DNA of 64,000 nt from positions 558,001 to 622,000 of the forward strand of contig JBAOKB010000147.1 in NCBI GenBank assembly GCA_037044905.1. The letters run 5' to 3'. The notes beneath the pieces were generated by a model, which had not been told where the DNA came from, did no database searches, and saw nothing but the letters and a program-made list of their open reading frames with translations. The position numbers and the translations under genes were made by a program. The DNA is from Hortaea werneckii (lineage: Eukaryota; Ascomycota; Dothideomycetes; Mycosphaerellales; Teratosphaeriaceae). Position 1 is the stretch's first letter. Each line of letters opens with the position of its first letter. Shown piece after piece: positions 35,401 through 46,728 of the stretch.

Positions 35401-37117
35401 AAGAGACTTCCCGAAGCCCAGAGTGTCCCTCAAAATCGTTGGCGAGCCTGTTATCAAGAAGGACGAGCACGTTGAAGTTAAGATTGTGGCTGAAATTGGA
35501 TTCTTTAATGAGAGGATCCCTGAGCTATTCCAACGTCGGGCTGTTTACGTTTGCCTGCTTGTTGAGACTTCGGACGGAAGCAAAGTACATTTCGCCCGTA
35601 TTTCCGCGAAGAAGCTGAACAAAAGCCAAGAAGTTCCCTTTACAGCTCGTTTGACAGACGCAACGCAGACCGTTCGAGCTTATGTGATGTGCGACGAGAT
35701 TGCGGGCACTGCGCGGGCTGCAGTTCTGAAGTCCGGACTTCCCACTTCAGCATTTCCAGCGACCAAGGGCACCGAGCAGACAATCGACCAGCGCGCGACA
35801 CAAAATGCAAACACGACGAAACGTCGGGCCTCTAAGGGCAGGATCAATGCAGCGTCAAAGATCGGCGATGAATTTGACGATGCTGGGCTGGACGATACCG
35901 ACCTCGTGCTTGCGGAGAATGACACCTTTACCAGCATTGACGAATTGGACCTGACAATGCCTCACACGAGTAACAAGACAGCTTCTTTAAAGAAGGGCCA
36001 TCCCGCGCAGCCTATTTCCACAGCGGAGCCTCGCCAGCTGTCCAATGGTAGATGGGCATGCAACCACAGTTGCAAAGACAAAGTAAACTGCAAACATTTG
36101 TGTTGTAAGGAGGGACTAGAGCATCCGCCCCACCCTCCCAAACCCAGACAGCCGAAGAAGAAAGATGCCGAGGCGCCACTCGATCCGAAACAAAAGCAGC
36201 TCGTCATGAATGCGTCGAAGAAAACGACTCTGCCAAGTCCTCTGACCTCGTCGACAGGCAAGCACAACTCAGCGGAAGACACAAAAGAAGGTCGCAGTCT
36301 GTCCAGGCTGCATCATAGCGTGAAGGGAAGGACCCCGCCAGTCCCCTTGATCAGTCGTCAGAGCAAAATATCAGAGAAGAGTACATCGAACATTCCAATG
36401 ATGCCGGGTTCTTTGACCTATCAGCAAAGCACGCTGGACGAAGGAAAAAGTGACTATGGCAATGATGCATGGGATTCGAATGACTTGCCGAATGCTTGTG
36501 CTACCGATAGTAAGCAAAGCGCTGAACCAGTGAGCTCGGGGATCCAGAGCGACGGCCTGGACACACAACAGGATGACTTATTCGATATCGCCTTCTCAGG
36601 GGGACCAAGCCCCAATGAGACACAACGAGCAAAAGAGAGGGAGCACCACGAGAATAACGATCTGTCACACTCCACGGAAGACTTTATCAAAGACTCACTG
36701 GCAGAATCGCAGCGCCTACCGAGGCCAGGTGATGCTCAGATGAGCGGCGCCCTAGCGGACGAAGAATGGAGCGAAGGCCTTTTCGTTAGCGACAATGGTC
36801 AATATGCAGGCTATGGCCTCCCAGGCGACCTTAATCCTCCGGAAAAGCGTCCGGCGCCCTCTTCAGATTCCAAATCCGATGAACGCCCAACTGCCACTTC
36901 TAATACAACGTCCAAGAAGCAAAAATTAGCTTCGCCAGTATCATCTGTCCAGCAGCGCAACGACCTAGACCAGATCATGCAGCCGGCCATGCAGCAAAGT
37001 CTTGCTACTGTAGATGATATCGAGGAACAAGGGCCGCCGTCTACCGGCGAGATAGATCCTGCGCGGGCATTCTTCGAGGAATTCCTCGGGAGTGAGCACT
37101 TCAACTTCATTGGCTGA
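32451..37117 (+). CDS. MER3: meiotic ATP-dependent DNA helicase MER3/HFM1
   Basis: Three exons (32451-32664, 32718-34121, 34176-37117; introns 53 and 54 nt) encode about 1519 residues. After a disordered N-terminus, an Ski2-like helicase core begins with a Q-motif-like FNAVQSKCF. It has motif I APTGSGKTA near residue 279, DEVH in FLIDEVHMLKD near 385, SALSATVPN-type motif III as LSATVPN, motif V STLAVGVNLP and motif VI QMLGRAGRPQFD near 618. A Sec63-type domain follows (about 740-1050), with the helix-hairpin-helix LEGVGPVAVRKLAGAGI. Near residue 1168 a Cys/His cluster CNHSCKDKVNCKHLCC is present, as in fungal MER3/HFM1 proteins, then about 300 disordered residues. MER3 stabilises recombination intermediates for interfering crossovers in meiosis. 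An intact gene implies a retained meiotic programme. Confidence 0.96.
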
Positions 37118-37465
37118 AAGGCGACTCCCTGGTTGAGGAGCAAAAGATGAAGTCGAGCCACCGAAGTGAGTGAACGTTGTGGGAAATGGACAACTTGCTT
37201 TACTGCTTAGCTTACTACATTGAGAGATGATATTATTCATGGATTTGTATCCATTTACGAAACGCCTTCTGATCCGTGGTTCCGTTTTCCAAGTAATTTT
37301 GGAATTTCCCGCGATTCTCATTCCGAAATGTGGACGGAATTGCATTCAAAAAGAGCCATCCTGCAAAACGCTCCTCTTCTCCGTGACCATGATCTAGATG
37401 CACACTAGTTCGTCCTCGCCGTGCAATTCTCCCTTCTCAAATAGACGGTTTGCCTTCAGGAACGC
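37118..37465. other. convergent 3' spacer
   Basis: The spacer of 348 bp between MER3 and the F-box-like gene on the opposite strand holds no gene. Confidence 0.6.
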
Positions 37466-38326
37466 CTATTCATTGTTTTCGTCCTCTTCCTCCTTTCGGT
37501 ACTCTGCCATGTACTCGAGCTCTTCCCTGTCTGACATTTCACCCAGCCTGTACCTACGGTCTTTGTCGACCCGTTCCCAAAAGTTCTCAGCGGCTTCCAC
37601 ATTCCCCCGAAACTGGTACCATTCGGCGAATGAGCGGTAGAACTCCAACCACGAACTGTTGGCATCCGGCTCGGCTCCCTCTAGAATCTGTAACATTGTA
37701 TGGTGTGCAAGCTCTGCATATTCAGCCCACACAAACTCATACATGGCAAAGATTTGATCTGGATCTCCGAAATTCTCCGTAAGGTCACGCCTGAACTTTA
37801 CCCACGCTATCGACCCTCGGAGATCTGGCCCCCTCAACCATTGAGATGATGCCGCGAGCTTGATAATGAGACGCCTAGCACCCGGTTGACCGTTGTCGGC
37901 GGCCATTATGTCAAAGTCTTCCAGATTGGCACCATTACCCTGGACTGACTTGAGATAACCCAGGAGAGCGTAGAAATTGAAGTCTCGCACGTGAGCGACG
38001 ACATTCTGAGCGTCAGTACGGCGATATACTGCCACTTCCTGCGAAAATTCGCTGTGTATTTGGCGACAGACGTAGCTTAGCGGATGGTCGGCCTTCACAC
38101 TGTACTTGAGTGAGCGGCCCTTCCCAGCTGACTCGAGGAAAACAGTGTTGATCGTCGGAGTGAAGTAGGAGTAGATCATGTTGCGTAGTTCTCGCGGCAG
38201 GCCGAGAAGACTTGGAGTAGGTTGTGTAGCGGCAGAGGCGACATGTTGGTCATGATCACGTACTCGGGCGCGTTTGCGAGTCGCTGCTTCCGTCCCCGAG
38301 TATTGAGCTGCCTTTCTCTTCAGCAT
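37466..38326 (-). CDS. F-box/2EXR-like protein of unknown function
   Basis: This single-exon gene encodes 286 residues from an ATG at 38326. The N-terminus is basic (MLKRKAAQY, TRKRARVRD), possibly a nuclear signal. Residues about 38-60 (SLLGLPRELRNMIYSYF) have the Leu-Pro-x-Glu-[IL]-Arg-x-x-[IV]-[YW] pattern common to fungal F-box-like and 2EXR-type domains. A PLSYVCRQIHSEF block follows, which in such proteins marks the conserved second segment. The rest is helical and rich in Trp, Tyr and Glu, ending in an acidic tail (EYRKEEEDENNE). Many such proteins exist in Pezizomycotina, mostly uncharacterised. An SCF adaptor role is possible but not shown. No intron is needed. The neighbouring Cys-rich gene lies upstream on the same strand. 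Confidence 0.8.
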   Translation of the reverse strand: MLKRKAAQYSGTEAATRKRARVRDHDQHVASAATQPTPSLLGLPRELRNMIYSYFTPTINTVFLESAGKGRSLKYSVKADHPLSYVCRQIHSEFSQEVAVYRRTDAQNVVAHVRDFNFYALLGYLKSVQGNGANLEDFDIMAADNGQPGARRLIIKLAASSQWLRGPDLRGSIAWVKFRRDLTENFGDPDQIFAMYEFVWAEYAELAHHTMLQILEGAEPDANSSWLEFYRSFAEWYQFRGNVEAAENFWERVDKDRRYRLGEMSDREELEYMAEYRKEEEDENNE

Positions 38327-38538
38327 TGTGAAAGAAAGCTCGAGTAGTGAGGGAGAGTCGTGGTGTTTCGGAAGGAGATTGGCACTTTTGAAAAGGGGGT
38401 TGTAGGACGCAAGATGGTGCGAATCGAAGCTTCGGATGCTCCCACAGCTAGGTAGAAAAAGGCATTCAACCGAAACAGGCAGGTGCGGGCCAGTTGATCA
38501 TGTGCGGGTCCGTGCGAACTCCAACTCCCTCTTCATTC
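38327..38538. other. short spacer upstream of F-box-like gene
   Basis: The 212 bp between the two minus-strand genes must hold the promoter of the F-box-like gene and the 3' end of the Cys-rich gene. Confidence 0.5.
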
Positions 38539-39767
38539 TTAAGGACGTCTAAGTCTATACGATGTAACAGTCAATGGATCCACATTTCTGGTCCTTGAGT
38601 TCCGAACTCCTCCAGGATTCGCACCAGTGTTCACGTACGGACCCACATGCACGACGCCTTCACATCCCAGGCACATGTATACCTCTGGGGGAGTCCAAGC
38701 ACCAGGACCGCGGTTCTCGATCTCCAGTCCGCAGCGACACATTCTGAAAGCTCCGCAACGTTCTCGCTTTGACACTCGCCGCTGATCTGCGTTTACAATC
38801 CTGCCTTGTGGGTTGACTTTCTTATTTCGCAGCCAAAGGTCATTCTGCTGCCGCATGATCAAACGCTCATCTGTCGTCCAGGGTTAGCATCGGCCGACAT
38901 GTGTTTTCCAACCTACTCACCGTGGCGTTCCATTGCTCTATCGTATCGGCACTCTATGCAACACCAATGTCCATTCGGCCCTTCGAGCCAGCCAAAACAA
39001 GTACATGTATTGTGTGGAAAGCCATTCGGGGCTTCTCGTAAGAGCCCAGGTGTAAGACCATTTACCGCATGTGGTAGAGTGCGAGCTAATATCCGTAGCC
39101 AGTATTTACGCTTCTCCAAAATCTCACACTTGCTGCACAAAGGAGTGAGGAAACTTCGATAGGCTGGGGTGACTACTGCCCCTCCAGGACCCAAAACGTC
39201 CGCGAGGGTCTGAGGTGGCACGGCAGGGGCAGGGGCACCAGCAGCTGGTAATACTGGCGCCCGGGCAATGAGATCGTTTACCACACCTTGATACCAAGGC
39301 TCTAGTCCGGTGTGAATTCTGCAGTACCCGCAAACTCTTAGTACAGGATGTCTTCCAGCAGGATGAGAGAGACATGCACGACGCATATAAAGATGGATTG
39401 TTGGAGCAGTCAAAGCAGCAGGCGGTGCATATGCGGGAAGACCGCCAGGGGGAGGAACGCCAGGGGCCGGTCCTGGGGGTCCCGGATTTAAAAAGCTCGA
39501 GCATGGGTTTGCTGTTGTGCCAACGACATCATGATTCGGTCGGTCATCGCAGTCCGGAAGGCCTGCGGCGCCCGCAGGCCCCGGCGGAGGAACATTGTTG
39601 AAAAGGTTGCAATACGGTGCGTTGGCAATTGACCTTCTTGCTCTAGGCGCATCGTTCGCCCAGCCAACATGAAAGTCTCTGCCCTCTCTCCTGGCTCGAT
39701 TCCGCAACTTGGTTACGACGGCATTCGATGGGGCTGCGTTCGGATTGGGTACCGGTGCTGCTGCCAT
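38539..39767 (-). CDS. Cys-rich, Pro/Ala-rich protein of unknown function
   Basis: Exons 39767-38921 and 38870-38539, with a 50-nt intron (GTGAGT, GCTAAC branch, GACAG), join across a split Asp codon and encode about 392 residues. I do not recognise the family. After a basic start (NRARREGRDFHVGWANDAPR) comes a Pro/Gly/Ala-rich linker of about 70 residues. Four paired-Cys segments follow, spaced like zinc ligands: CGYCRIHTGLEPW, CSKCEILEKRKYW, CTCFGWLEGPNGHWCCIEC, and in exon 2 CRCGLEIENR then CLGCEGVV. Conserved-looking Trp, Gly and Tyr residues sit next to the Cys pairs. A zinc-binding fold is plausible; nucleic-acid or protein binding cannot be told apart. No signal peptide is seen, so this is not an obvious secreted effector. 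The frame is open upstream to 39818; the ATG at 39767 was chosen. Confidence 0.7.
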
Positions 39768-40877
39768 AGTTAGCACTACATCAGCTCTCAGATGCCGGGT
39801 GACTTGCCTTCGGTGCATCCACTTCAGGATTATGATATATCATGAGTTACTGGCTTTGTCAATAAAGACCTCAAATACAAACATTCGACGGATTGAGATT
39901 CCAGGAGGGGTTCTCGGACTCGAGACAAAGCATTGCCGTCTGTTCGAATAAAGAAATGCTTGAATGAACTTCGTCAATCCGACTGAAAGCGTCTCGGCGA
40001 GAGGCCGACATCCAGTGATGGCGCATTGGATGCTATGTACTGTTATAATGGTCTGGGAAGATTCCGCTTCGTGATCGACCCATCCTTGGGAAATGCTATC
40101 GATTTGGCTTGCAGCTGCAATCCTGACTGGGAGGATGCATTCTCCAAAGTACCGTTGGAGCCAGATGGGACTGGTAATCAAGCGCAAGCAAATGGTCCCT
40201 AGGGCAGACAGCGGGGTTTCATTATGCTAGCAGCATAGTCTGCGGCTCATAGTGTACCTTAGCGTAAGACGCGACTTCACGTCGCCGGATGTAAGAAGTG
40301 AAGTTGGAGTCTGCAAAACTCCCGGGCTTCTTCCGGTCTTTGGGCCCATCTTCTTTGTCCTCCTCGCCCAAAACACTCAATTTCAGCGCAAAGCAATATC
40401 GCACGACTCCCATTTCTGAGCAGCAACCAAATGACCTTAGCTGATATGGCATCGAAAGCTATGATTTTCGTCGAGTCCTTTGATCCATTTCTTAGGATGC
40501 AACAAACACTTTGTCTGCGAAGTGCGTACTGGAATGCCCAGTCGCGTAAATTGGCATGCTCCTTTTATGTAGATAGAGTAGTCTGAGGAGAAACAATAGC
40601 TTATTTGAGAATGCTGACCGCGTTCCGCCATGCACTCATCAAAGATTGATATACTCTCACTTTTGGTCTCCTAGGATGATCTTGAGCGTCACCGCGCATG
40701 GCTTCGAGACCTATGACGCTGAAAATCCCACACTTGCTGAGAAATCAGGACTACAGACCCGTGGACGTATAAACAGGCTTCGGAGGACAGGAAAAGTATA
40801 AGGGGCTTTTGCTTCCTACCTGTAGCTTGAGAAATTCGATCTCATCACACACACACGCCAACAGCGAATCTCCTACT
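39768..40877. other. divergent intergenic region, no gene seen
   Basis: 1.1 kb lies between the Cys-rich gene and the hydrolase gene. Frames of up to about 115 codons exist without recognisable domains. A CA-dinucleotide run (about 40846-40856) lies just before the hydrolase ATG, in its presumed 5' UTR. Confidence 0.5.
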
Positions 40878-41828
40878 ATGGACTACCTAAAGGCCCAGCT
40901 ACCCAACGGCCTCAGTCTGGCCTACCGTGACCACACGCCACTCCAAAAACGCAGTCCTCAAGGGACGATTGTCTTGATCCATGGGTTCCCTCAGACATCA
41001 TATCAGTTCCGACATGTCCTGCCGTTGCTGGCAGCAGAAGGCTTCCGCTGTATCGCACCTGATTATCGTGGAGCTGGCAGCTCTTCAAAGCCAAGCGACT
41101 CCTTCGACAAGGCAGCTATGGCGCAAGACATTTGTCAGCTCCTTGACGTTCTTGGGATGTCAGAAGGGATCCACCTCCTCGGCCACGACATCGGCGGCAT
41201 GGTCGCTTTCGCCTTCGCCCATCAGTATCCCGAGCGCCTAAAGTCCGTCTGTTGGGGTGAGTGTCCCTTGCCTGGGACGCAGACATACTACCGCGATAAG
41301 CAAGATCTAAGACGGCAGGTCCAACAGTTTCACTTCATCTTTCACCAGGTGCCGGACCTTCCAGAAGCTCTTGTCAAGGGGAACGAGCGGGCGTATATCA
41401 CACACTTCTACAACAAGATTGGTTACAAAATTGATGCGCTCAGCAAAGAAGATATTGATCATTATGCAGCTGCTTATGAGCAGCCGGGCGCTATGAGGTG
41501 CGCATTTGGTCTTTATCGAGCGTTTGAAAAGGTAGAGAAGCCTGGTGAACAGTAGTAAGTGATAGGATTTCAGACTGATACCTATGTGTAGGACGCCGAC
41601 GATACCAAGGGCCGGCTTGCTAAGCAGAGTGAATGTAGTGTACCGACATTGATCTTGAGCGGTGAGAGAAGTCACCATAGGGCGGAAGCGGAGGAGATGG
41701 CTCTGGAGGTTACTGAGAACGATAAGCTTCAGATTGGTATAGTGAAAGATGCGGCGCACTGGCTTGCTGAGGAGAACCCGGCAGGCTTTGTTGAAGAGCT
41801 TTTGGCCTTCATCAAGCAGCATTCATAA
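40878..41828 (+). CDS. alpha/beta hydrolase, epoxide-hydrolase-like
   Basis: Two exons (40878-41531 and 41592-41828) encode about 296 residues. The 60-nt intron starts with GTAGAG and ends GTGTAG; it was chosen because it joins YRAFEK to DADDTK and keeps the family's cap-to-core passage. A nearby GTAAGT would leave a stop codon. The oxyanion-hole motif HGFPQT is near residue 34. The nucleophile elbow GHDIGG near residue 104 has Asp as nucleophile, as in epoxide hydrolases and haloacid/haloalkane dehalogenases. PTLILSGERS carries the region of the acid residue, and the His is in DAAHWLAEE near residue 273. Such enzymes open epoxides or remove halogen from small molecules in the cytosol. The substrate is unknown, and the two tyrosines of true epoxide hydrolases were not assigned. 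Confidence 0.88.
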
Positions 41829-41937
41829 ACGTCACCATGAAAGACGCAAAGAACTTGGCTTGCAACCCGCCTCCTGGATTCTATCTATTGAACGATATCA
41901 AGGGTGATGCCGATCGATCTCGTTTCTGAGTTCTCAT

Positions 41938-44054
41938 CTACGCATACCCAAGCGCCTCAACATCTCGAGGGCTCCAGCCACTTCCCGAATGCTTCGAACT
42001 CTCGGAGTAGTTGGACGAGGCAGTCCCGCCCTTGATGAGAGTCAACTCATCCCCTATAGTGCCATCGACTCCCAAGACATACTGCCAAGTCGCCACGCTC
42101 TCATTGTGAAACGTCAATTTGCTATACCCGTAGTAATGCTGGTTGAGCACAGCCGTGATATCCAGTGTCTCGTTCCAAGGAAGAGTCGAATGGGACTCGA
42201 CGTTTCCAGCGGCACCGTTGATCAAATGTGTCATGGAGACGCCTTCGTTGACGTGATAGGTGTTGTTGTCAATAATCGCAGCATGGTCGATAGTTCCATT
42301 CGACGTCAGAGGCCAGAGACGTTCGTACCAGTGTACGTGGCCAGCCAGGTAAGCATCGACGTTATTGTCCATCAGGAGTTTCTGGAAAGCATTGCGGACA
42401 TTTGGCTGGTAGCTTGAGACTTCGGAGCTATACATTGGACGGTGTGACATGGCAATGACCCATGGCGTCTTACTACGATCGATGCTCTCGAGGTCTTTCT
42501 TGAGCCAGTTCCACTGCTCATAAGCCTTGTTGTCTTTCCAGCTGCCGTTGATGTAACCAAAGGGACCCGAGTCGGTGACAAATGTTTCGTTCCTGGTGGG
42601 CAAGGTCTCATTGTCGGAGACGTCACGGACGAAAGGCCATTGAGGGCTATAGGCGAAGTCGGTTTCACCATCGATGGATATGAAGTGCGCAAGGCCATAA
42701 TCAAAAGAATACCAGAAATTGGCACGGCCACCGGATTCTTTGCCCGGCATGCGGAAACGGTGATCATATGCTGTGAAGTTCCTCTGCGAAGGTGGACAGG
42801 AGTAGTACGTCAAAAGTGTGTCCTCAGCCGTGGAATTCGTCTCGTTGCTGTTCAAGTATGCGGTGAGGGTGTTATTTGGCCCGTCAAATCCAGCAGCGCA
42901 GGTATCATCCTGTAATCCGAGATTAGACCTTCTACGATGCCTAACTAAAGATGCTGTAATGACTTACGTGGTTTCCCGGTAGAACCATATAAGGAATTTT
43001 CATTCCAATGAAGTTCATCCATTGCTGCCATAGGTCCCAATTAGATTCGTAGAGAACCGACATGTCGCCACCTTGAGGGCTTCCCTCGCTTGGAGCTTCC
43101 CCAGCCGGAAGGGGTGTCAGATAAGCTGGATCATCGACAGGAATATCTGGCGGCGCTGTGCCATTCGCAACCGGCAGGTAAGTCGAACTACCATTATAGC
43201 AGACAGGCCAGGAATCAGTACAAGCGATGATCCCAGAAAGCCAGTCGTCAGCATACTAGAATTTGGATATCAGCTGGGTCACAGTGCAAACCAGTGCCTA
43301 AGACTGAGGAGGCTTACCGAAATATCACCACCGTGCCACGCAAAAGCGACTCCTTCGTCGACCGCTTTTGCAAGTTGTCTGTAAGTACCACCCGCATTCA
43401 TGTAGCCCATGTCGTTCAACACGGCAACGGAGAATGGTTCCTTCTCCCCAGGTGCACGGCCTGTTTTAAAACTGAGGATAGGAGATTCCGTAGTGCCATT
43501 GGCTGCCTCAATGCGATAGTAGTAAGTCGTATCAGACGTGAGATTCGCGATCTGCACATCGTGAAAGAATTCGTTGCATTGAGTTATTGCGTCGGTTTGC
43601 GAGCAAGATGGTGTTCTCCCGTAGCTGCTTCATGGTCAGATCGATCGAAGTGTGGCGTTCAGAACCAACTAATATCTCTGGATTCAACTTACGTGCGGCT
43701 TTTACCCGTAGCGACATGAGAAAGAGCGTGAGGGAAGACACCATATGAAATGCATGGCGCCTCTCCCAAGCCAAATGGGGTCTGGTAGTGAATGTTCATG
43801 CCGCCTGGGACATATGCAAGCGAGATAACGTTGACATTGTTGGTTGCATTCGCGGTCTTGGGCTTGACAGCAGGTGGTTCAGTGAGCCTTTTATAGCCCT
43901 TGCCATTACCATTAATGCTGTTGTCAACCCAATCTCCGACTGGCACTGCAGGGCCATTGTATGGAAAGCGTGTGTCAACGTCTCGTTTATCGTCTGTTGG
44001 AGCAGCGTGAGCGAGTGCCCCAAGAACGGCAATGCTGGTTAAAGGTCTCATCAT
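41938..44054 (-). CDS. secreted purple acid phosphatase
   Basis: Four exons (44054-43693, 43627-43318, 43255-42968, 42909-41938) with introns of 65, 62 and 58 nt encode about 643 residues. A signal peptide is present (MMRPLTSIAVLGALAHAAP). An N-terminal fibronectin-like domain contains SDTTYYYRIEA. The metallophosphatase core follows with the metal-ligand motifs in order: VAVLNDMGY, HGGDISYADDW, GNHDDTC, MSHRPMY and GHVHWYER. The HGGDIS/YADDW and GNH/DD motifs are each formed by joining exons, which supports the model. Many NxS/T sites suggest N-glycosylation. Purple acid phosphatases hydrolyse phosphate monoesters outside the cell at acid pH and are often induced by phosphate starvation. A CACGTT (half-type Pho4 site) lies near 44437, about 380 bp upstream. 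With the phosphate symporter 27 kb away, the window holds two phosphate-acquisition genes. Confidence 0.95.
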
Positions 44055-45357
44055 TGCAATGATTGAACAACTTTCTAACGAGAGTGCAGCGGAAGAAATG
44101 TAACTAGTATCAGGGAGAGCTTGTGCTCCTGTTGCAGCATCTGTCCGTGAAAAGGACAGACCCAAGACTTTGGAAGCTCAATAAAGAAGCAAGACTAAAG
44201 GGCTTCGATGCTTCACCGCTGCTTATCACCACGTCTGTGCCCGCTAGCACTGCGACGGTGAACGGTCCGGAACTGGACGGCATTGCTGGATCCTTATCAA
44301 GACAGTCGGGGGCGGCCGAAGGTGTAGTAAATTGCCACCGACCAGCGAGTTATAGCGCTTTTAGTTTGGAAGTCTACACGGTCTCCGCTCGCAACTAATG
44401 CAAGACATCAGTCTAGCATTAGTCAGTCCTGGTGGCACGTTGTAGGCAAGGTGATAAGGTACCGTTTTCGCACCTTCTAGATTGAGGTTAGTCGCAGCTC
44501 TGGTTTCCCACGCTAAAGGTTGCTAAGCTGCCGCTTCCGCCGTCTCCACAACCAAGCTCTACGCGAACAACCTCGTCTCTCTCAAACTTCTTCGTACGCG
44601 AGTTGTATTGGGAACATCCTCACACACATATACGAACATAGAGAATCCGTTCCTTGTTCACTAAAGGGCCGACCATAATTCCCGTCGCCGTAGCTGGATG
44701 CGCTCGTCACTCAACCAAAAGAAACCAACGGCAGCCGATTATATTCACTACCGTGAAGCAACGTGGGAACGATGAAAAGCTCGACAGGCAGCCCAAAGGG
44801 TTGACTTGTCTGCTGTCTTGTAGAACTTGGTCTCTTCTCGAGGCCCATGTCAGCAGTTTTCAGCGCTACATCTCGTCACCTTCAGCGTGTATCGTTAAAC
44901 GAATGTCATGCGCCCTTTGTTGAATGTTCATCTTTTAAATGCCTATTCCGGTATCAATATTGGCCGTGGATGGCTCAGATGTGTTGTGTATATAGTAGTC
45001 TGCGGTTGCTGCCATGATTGAGGTCGCAAGGAACAGGTAAACCTGAAAGCCACTGAACCCCTGCCGAAGATGTTCCGCCAATAGGAGCAGCCTCGATCTA
45101 TCGATCTTGCCTCGGAGGTAAGCATTGGGGCTGATTATTGCATCACTTCTTTGACGATCGAGAATCAACACAAAACAAGAAATAGCTGGATTGTGAAGCT
45201 TTTGCGAAGCTGTCGAGGTACGACGTTCACTCGATGCCTTTTTCCTAACAGCAAAGGTCACTCCAGTCAGCTTAGTGGGCTGCTCCACAACAAAAGACCT
45301 GGCCAAGCCGCCGTTCGCCTTTGCGTTCCTTCCTAAATCGACATATTGCCAAGGACC
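44055..45357. other. divergent intergenic region, no gene seen
   Basis: 1.3 kb lies between the phosphatase and esterase starts. Frames here (for example 44935-45555 on the minus strand) overlap the esterase start and have no recognisable domain. A CACGTT hexamer lies near 44437. Confidence 0.5.
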
Positions 45358-46728
45358 ATGAGCGGTAACAAAAGACCCAAGATTCTTCAGCAGGCGCAGC
45401 GATGGAGCAAAGAGTCCTTCTCCACGCTTGCGAAGACTGCTTTTGTTCGCATGCCAAGAGCTGTACCTCTGGCAGCGCTGAAAATCACGAACCCGAATGG
45501 CCCGATGCCATTCAAACTGCAATTGCCTTCCCGGCAGCCAGGCCGCACAGTACAAGTGTTTGTATTTTGCCCGCCCGTTGAGTACCCGGATCCCCAGTCA
45601 GGAGACCCCACACCAAAGCCAAACTCGTTTCCGATCGTCATGGACTATCACGGCGGAGGCTTTTACCTTGGATCATGTTTAGAGCAAGCTCCTTTCTGCT
45701 CGAAACTTTGCCGGGAGCTCGGCGCGATTGTGATCGGCGTGGACTACCGCATGGCGCCCTTCGACAAGTTCCCAGCTGCGATTGAAGATGCCGAAGACGT
45801 TGTCAGAGCCGTGCTGGACCCCAGCTTCCCGGCGTACGAGCCGCTAAGACAAAACGTTGCAGAGTTCTTCCGGACGCAATGGTACCAGACATTAGGAACG
45901 AAAGAGGACCGCGATGCTGGAAGGGTACCCCTGCCACCTGTGCCGAAGATCGAGCTCGACATCCAGAAGATAGGCTTCAGCGGTGCAAGCAGCGGAGGCA
46001 ACATCGCACTCAACATGGCCATCAACGCCCCCGCAAGTTTCGGCTTGCCGGAATGGCCTAGCCCTATACCACCGGAGTACCCTGCACCGGTGCCCCTACT
46101 GCTACTCTACCCAAGCTTAGATCTCCGCCAACTACCCAGCGAGCGGTACAGACACGAACGCATGCCCCAGCTCAAACAGGGCAAAGAGAAAGGCTGGAAC
46201 ATCGACGACCACCTCGCCTCGACATACGTAAGCCGGGAGATGTCAGCGCACGCGCGCGCCTCGCCTGGCTTGGTAGACACGAGCACAGAGCTCCATCAAA
46301 ACGCCAAGATCCTGCTCATCCTCACGGGATTGGACACGTTATGGGAACAAAGCGAGAACTGGACGAAGAAAGTTGAACACGAAGGCCGGAGCAAAGACGT
46401 GAAAACGCTGCGCTACGAGGATAGGAAACACGGGTGGACGCAGATCCCGGAGATTGCGCTTTCGAAAGAGGAGCGCAAGACGCGGCTCGAGGTCCTGGAT
46501 GAGTGTGTCAGGTTTGCGAGCTTGACGTGGCAAGGGCGGGATCCTGTTGGGGTGATGGATCAGGAGGTCGGGGTGAATGTGGCGGCTCAAGGCGACCCGG
46601 CGGCGAAGGTACATGAGTCGCTGTTTCATGGCTCGCAGGAGATTTTGGTGGAGGATGAGCAGAGTGATGCGGGTACTGCGCCGGCGGAAGGGGCAGAGGA
46701 CGGGAAGAGAGATGCGAAAGGAAGTTGA
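45358..46728 (+). CDS. alpha/beta hydrolase-3 (HSL-type) esterase
   Basis: This single-exon gene encodes about 456 residues from the ATG at 45358. Motifs of the hormone-sensitive-lipase-like esterases are clear: the oxyanion hole HGGG in MDYHGGGFYLGS near residue 99, followed by VIGVDYRMAPFDKFPAAIED; the nucleophile elbow GFSGASSGGNIALN with the Ser near residue 209; the acid Asp in LTGLDTLWEQ near 325; and the His in RKHGWTQ near 358. The C-terminal 80 residues are polar and rich in Glu, Ala and Asp, without fold. There is no signal peptide, so it is probably cytosolic. It should cleave esters of small acyl or aryl groups; the natural substrate is unknown. It stands beside the phosphatase, divergently, with no sign of joint function. 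Confidence 0.92.
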   Translation: MSGNKRPKILQQAQRWSKESFSTLAKTAFVRMPRAVPLAALKITNPNGPMPFKLQLPSRQPGRTVQVFVFCPPVEYPDPQSGDPTPKPNSFPIVMDYHGGGFYLGSCLEQAPFCSKLCRELGAIVIGVDYRMAPFDKFPAAIEDAEDVVRAVLDPSFPAYEPLRQNVAEFFRTQWYQTLGTKEDRDAGRVPLPPVPKIELDIQKIGFSGASSGGNIALNMAINAPASFGLPEWPSPIPPEYPAPVPLLLLYPSLDLRQLPSERYRHERMPQLKQGKEKGWNIDDHLASTYVSREMSAHARASPGLVDTSTELHQNAKILLILTGLDTLWEQSENWTKKVEHEGRSKDVKTLRYEDRKHGWTQIPEIALSKEERKTRLEVLDECVRFASLTWQGRDPVGVMDQEVGVNVAAQGDPAAKVHESLFHGSQEILVEDEQSDAGTAPAEGAEDGKRDAKGS

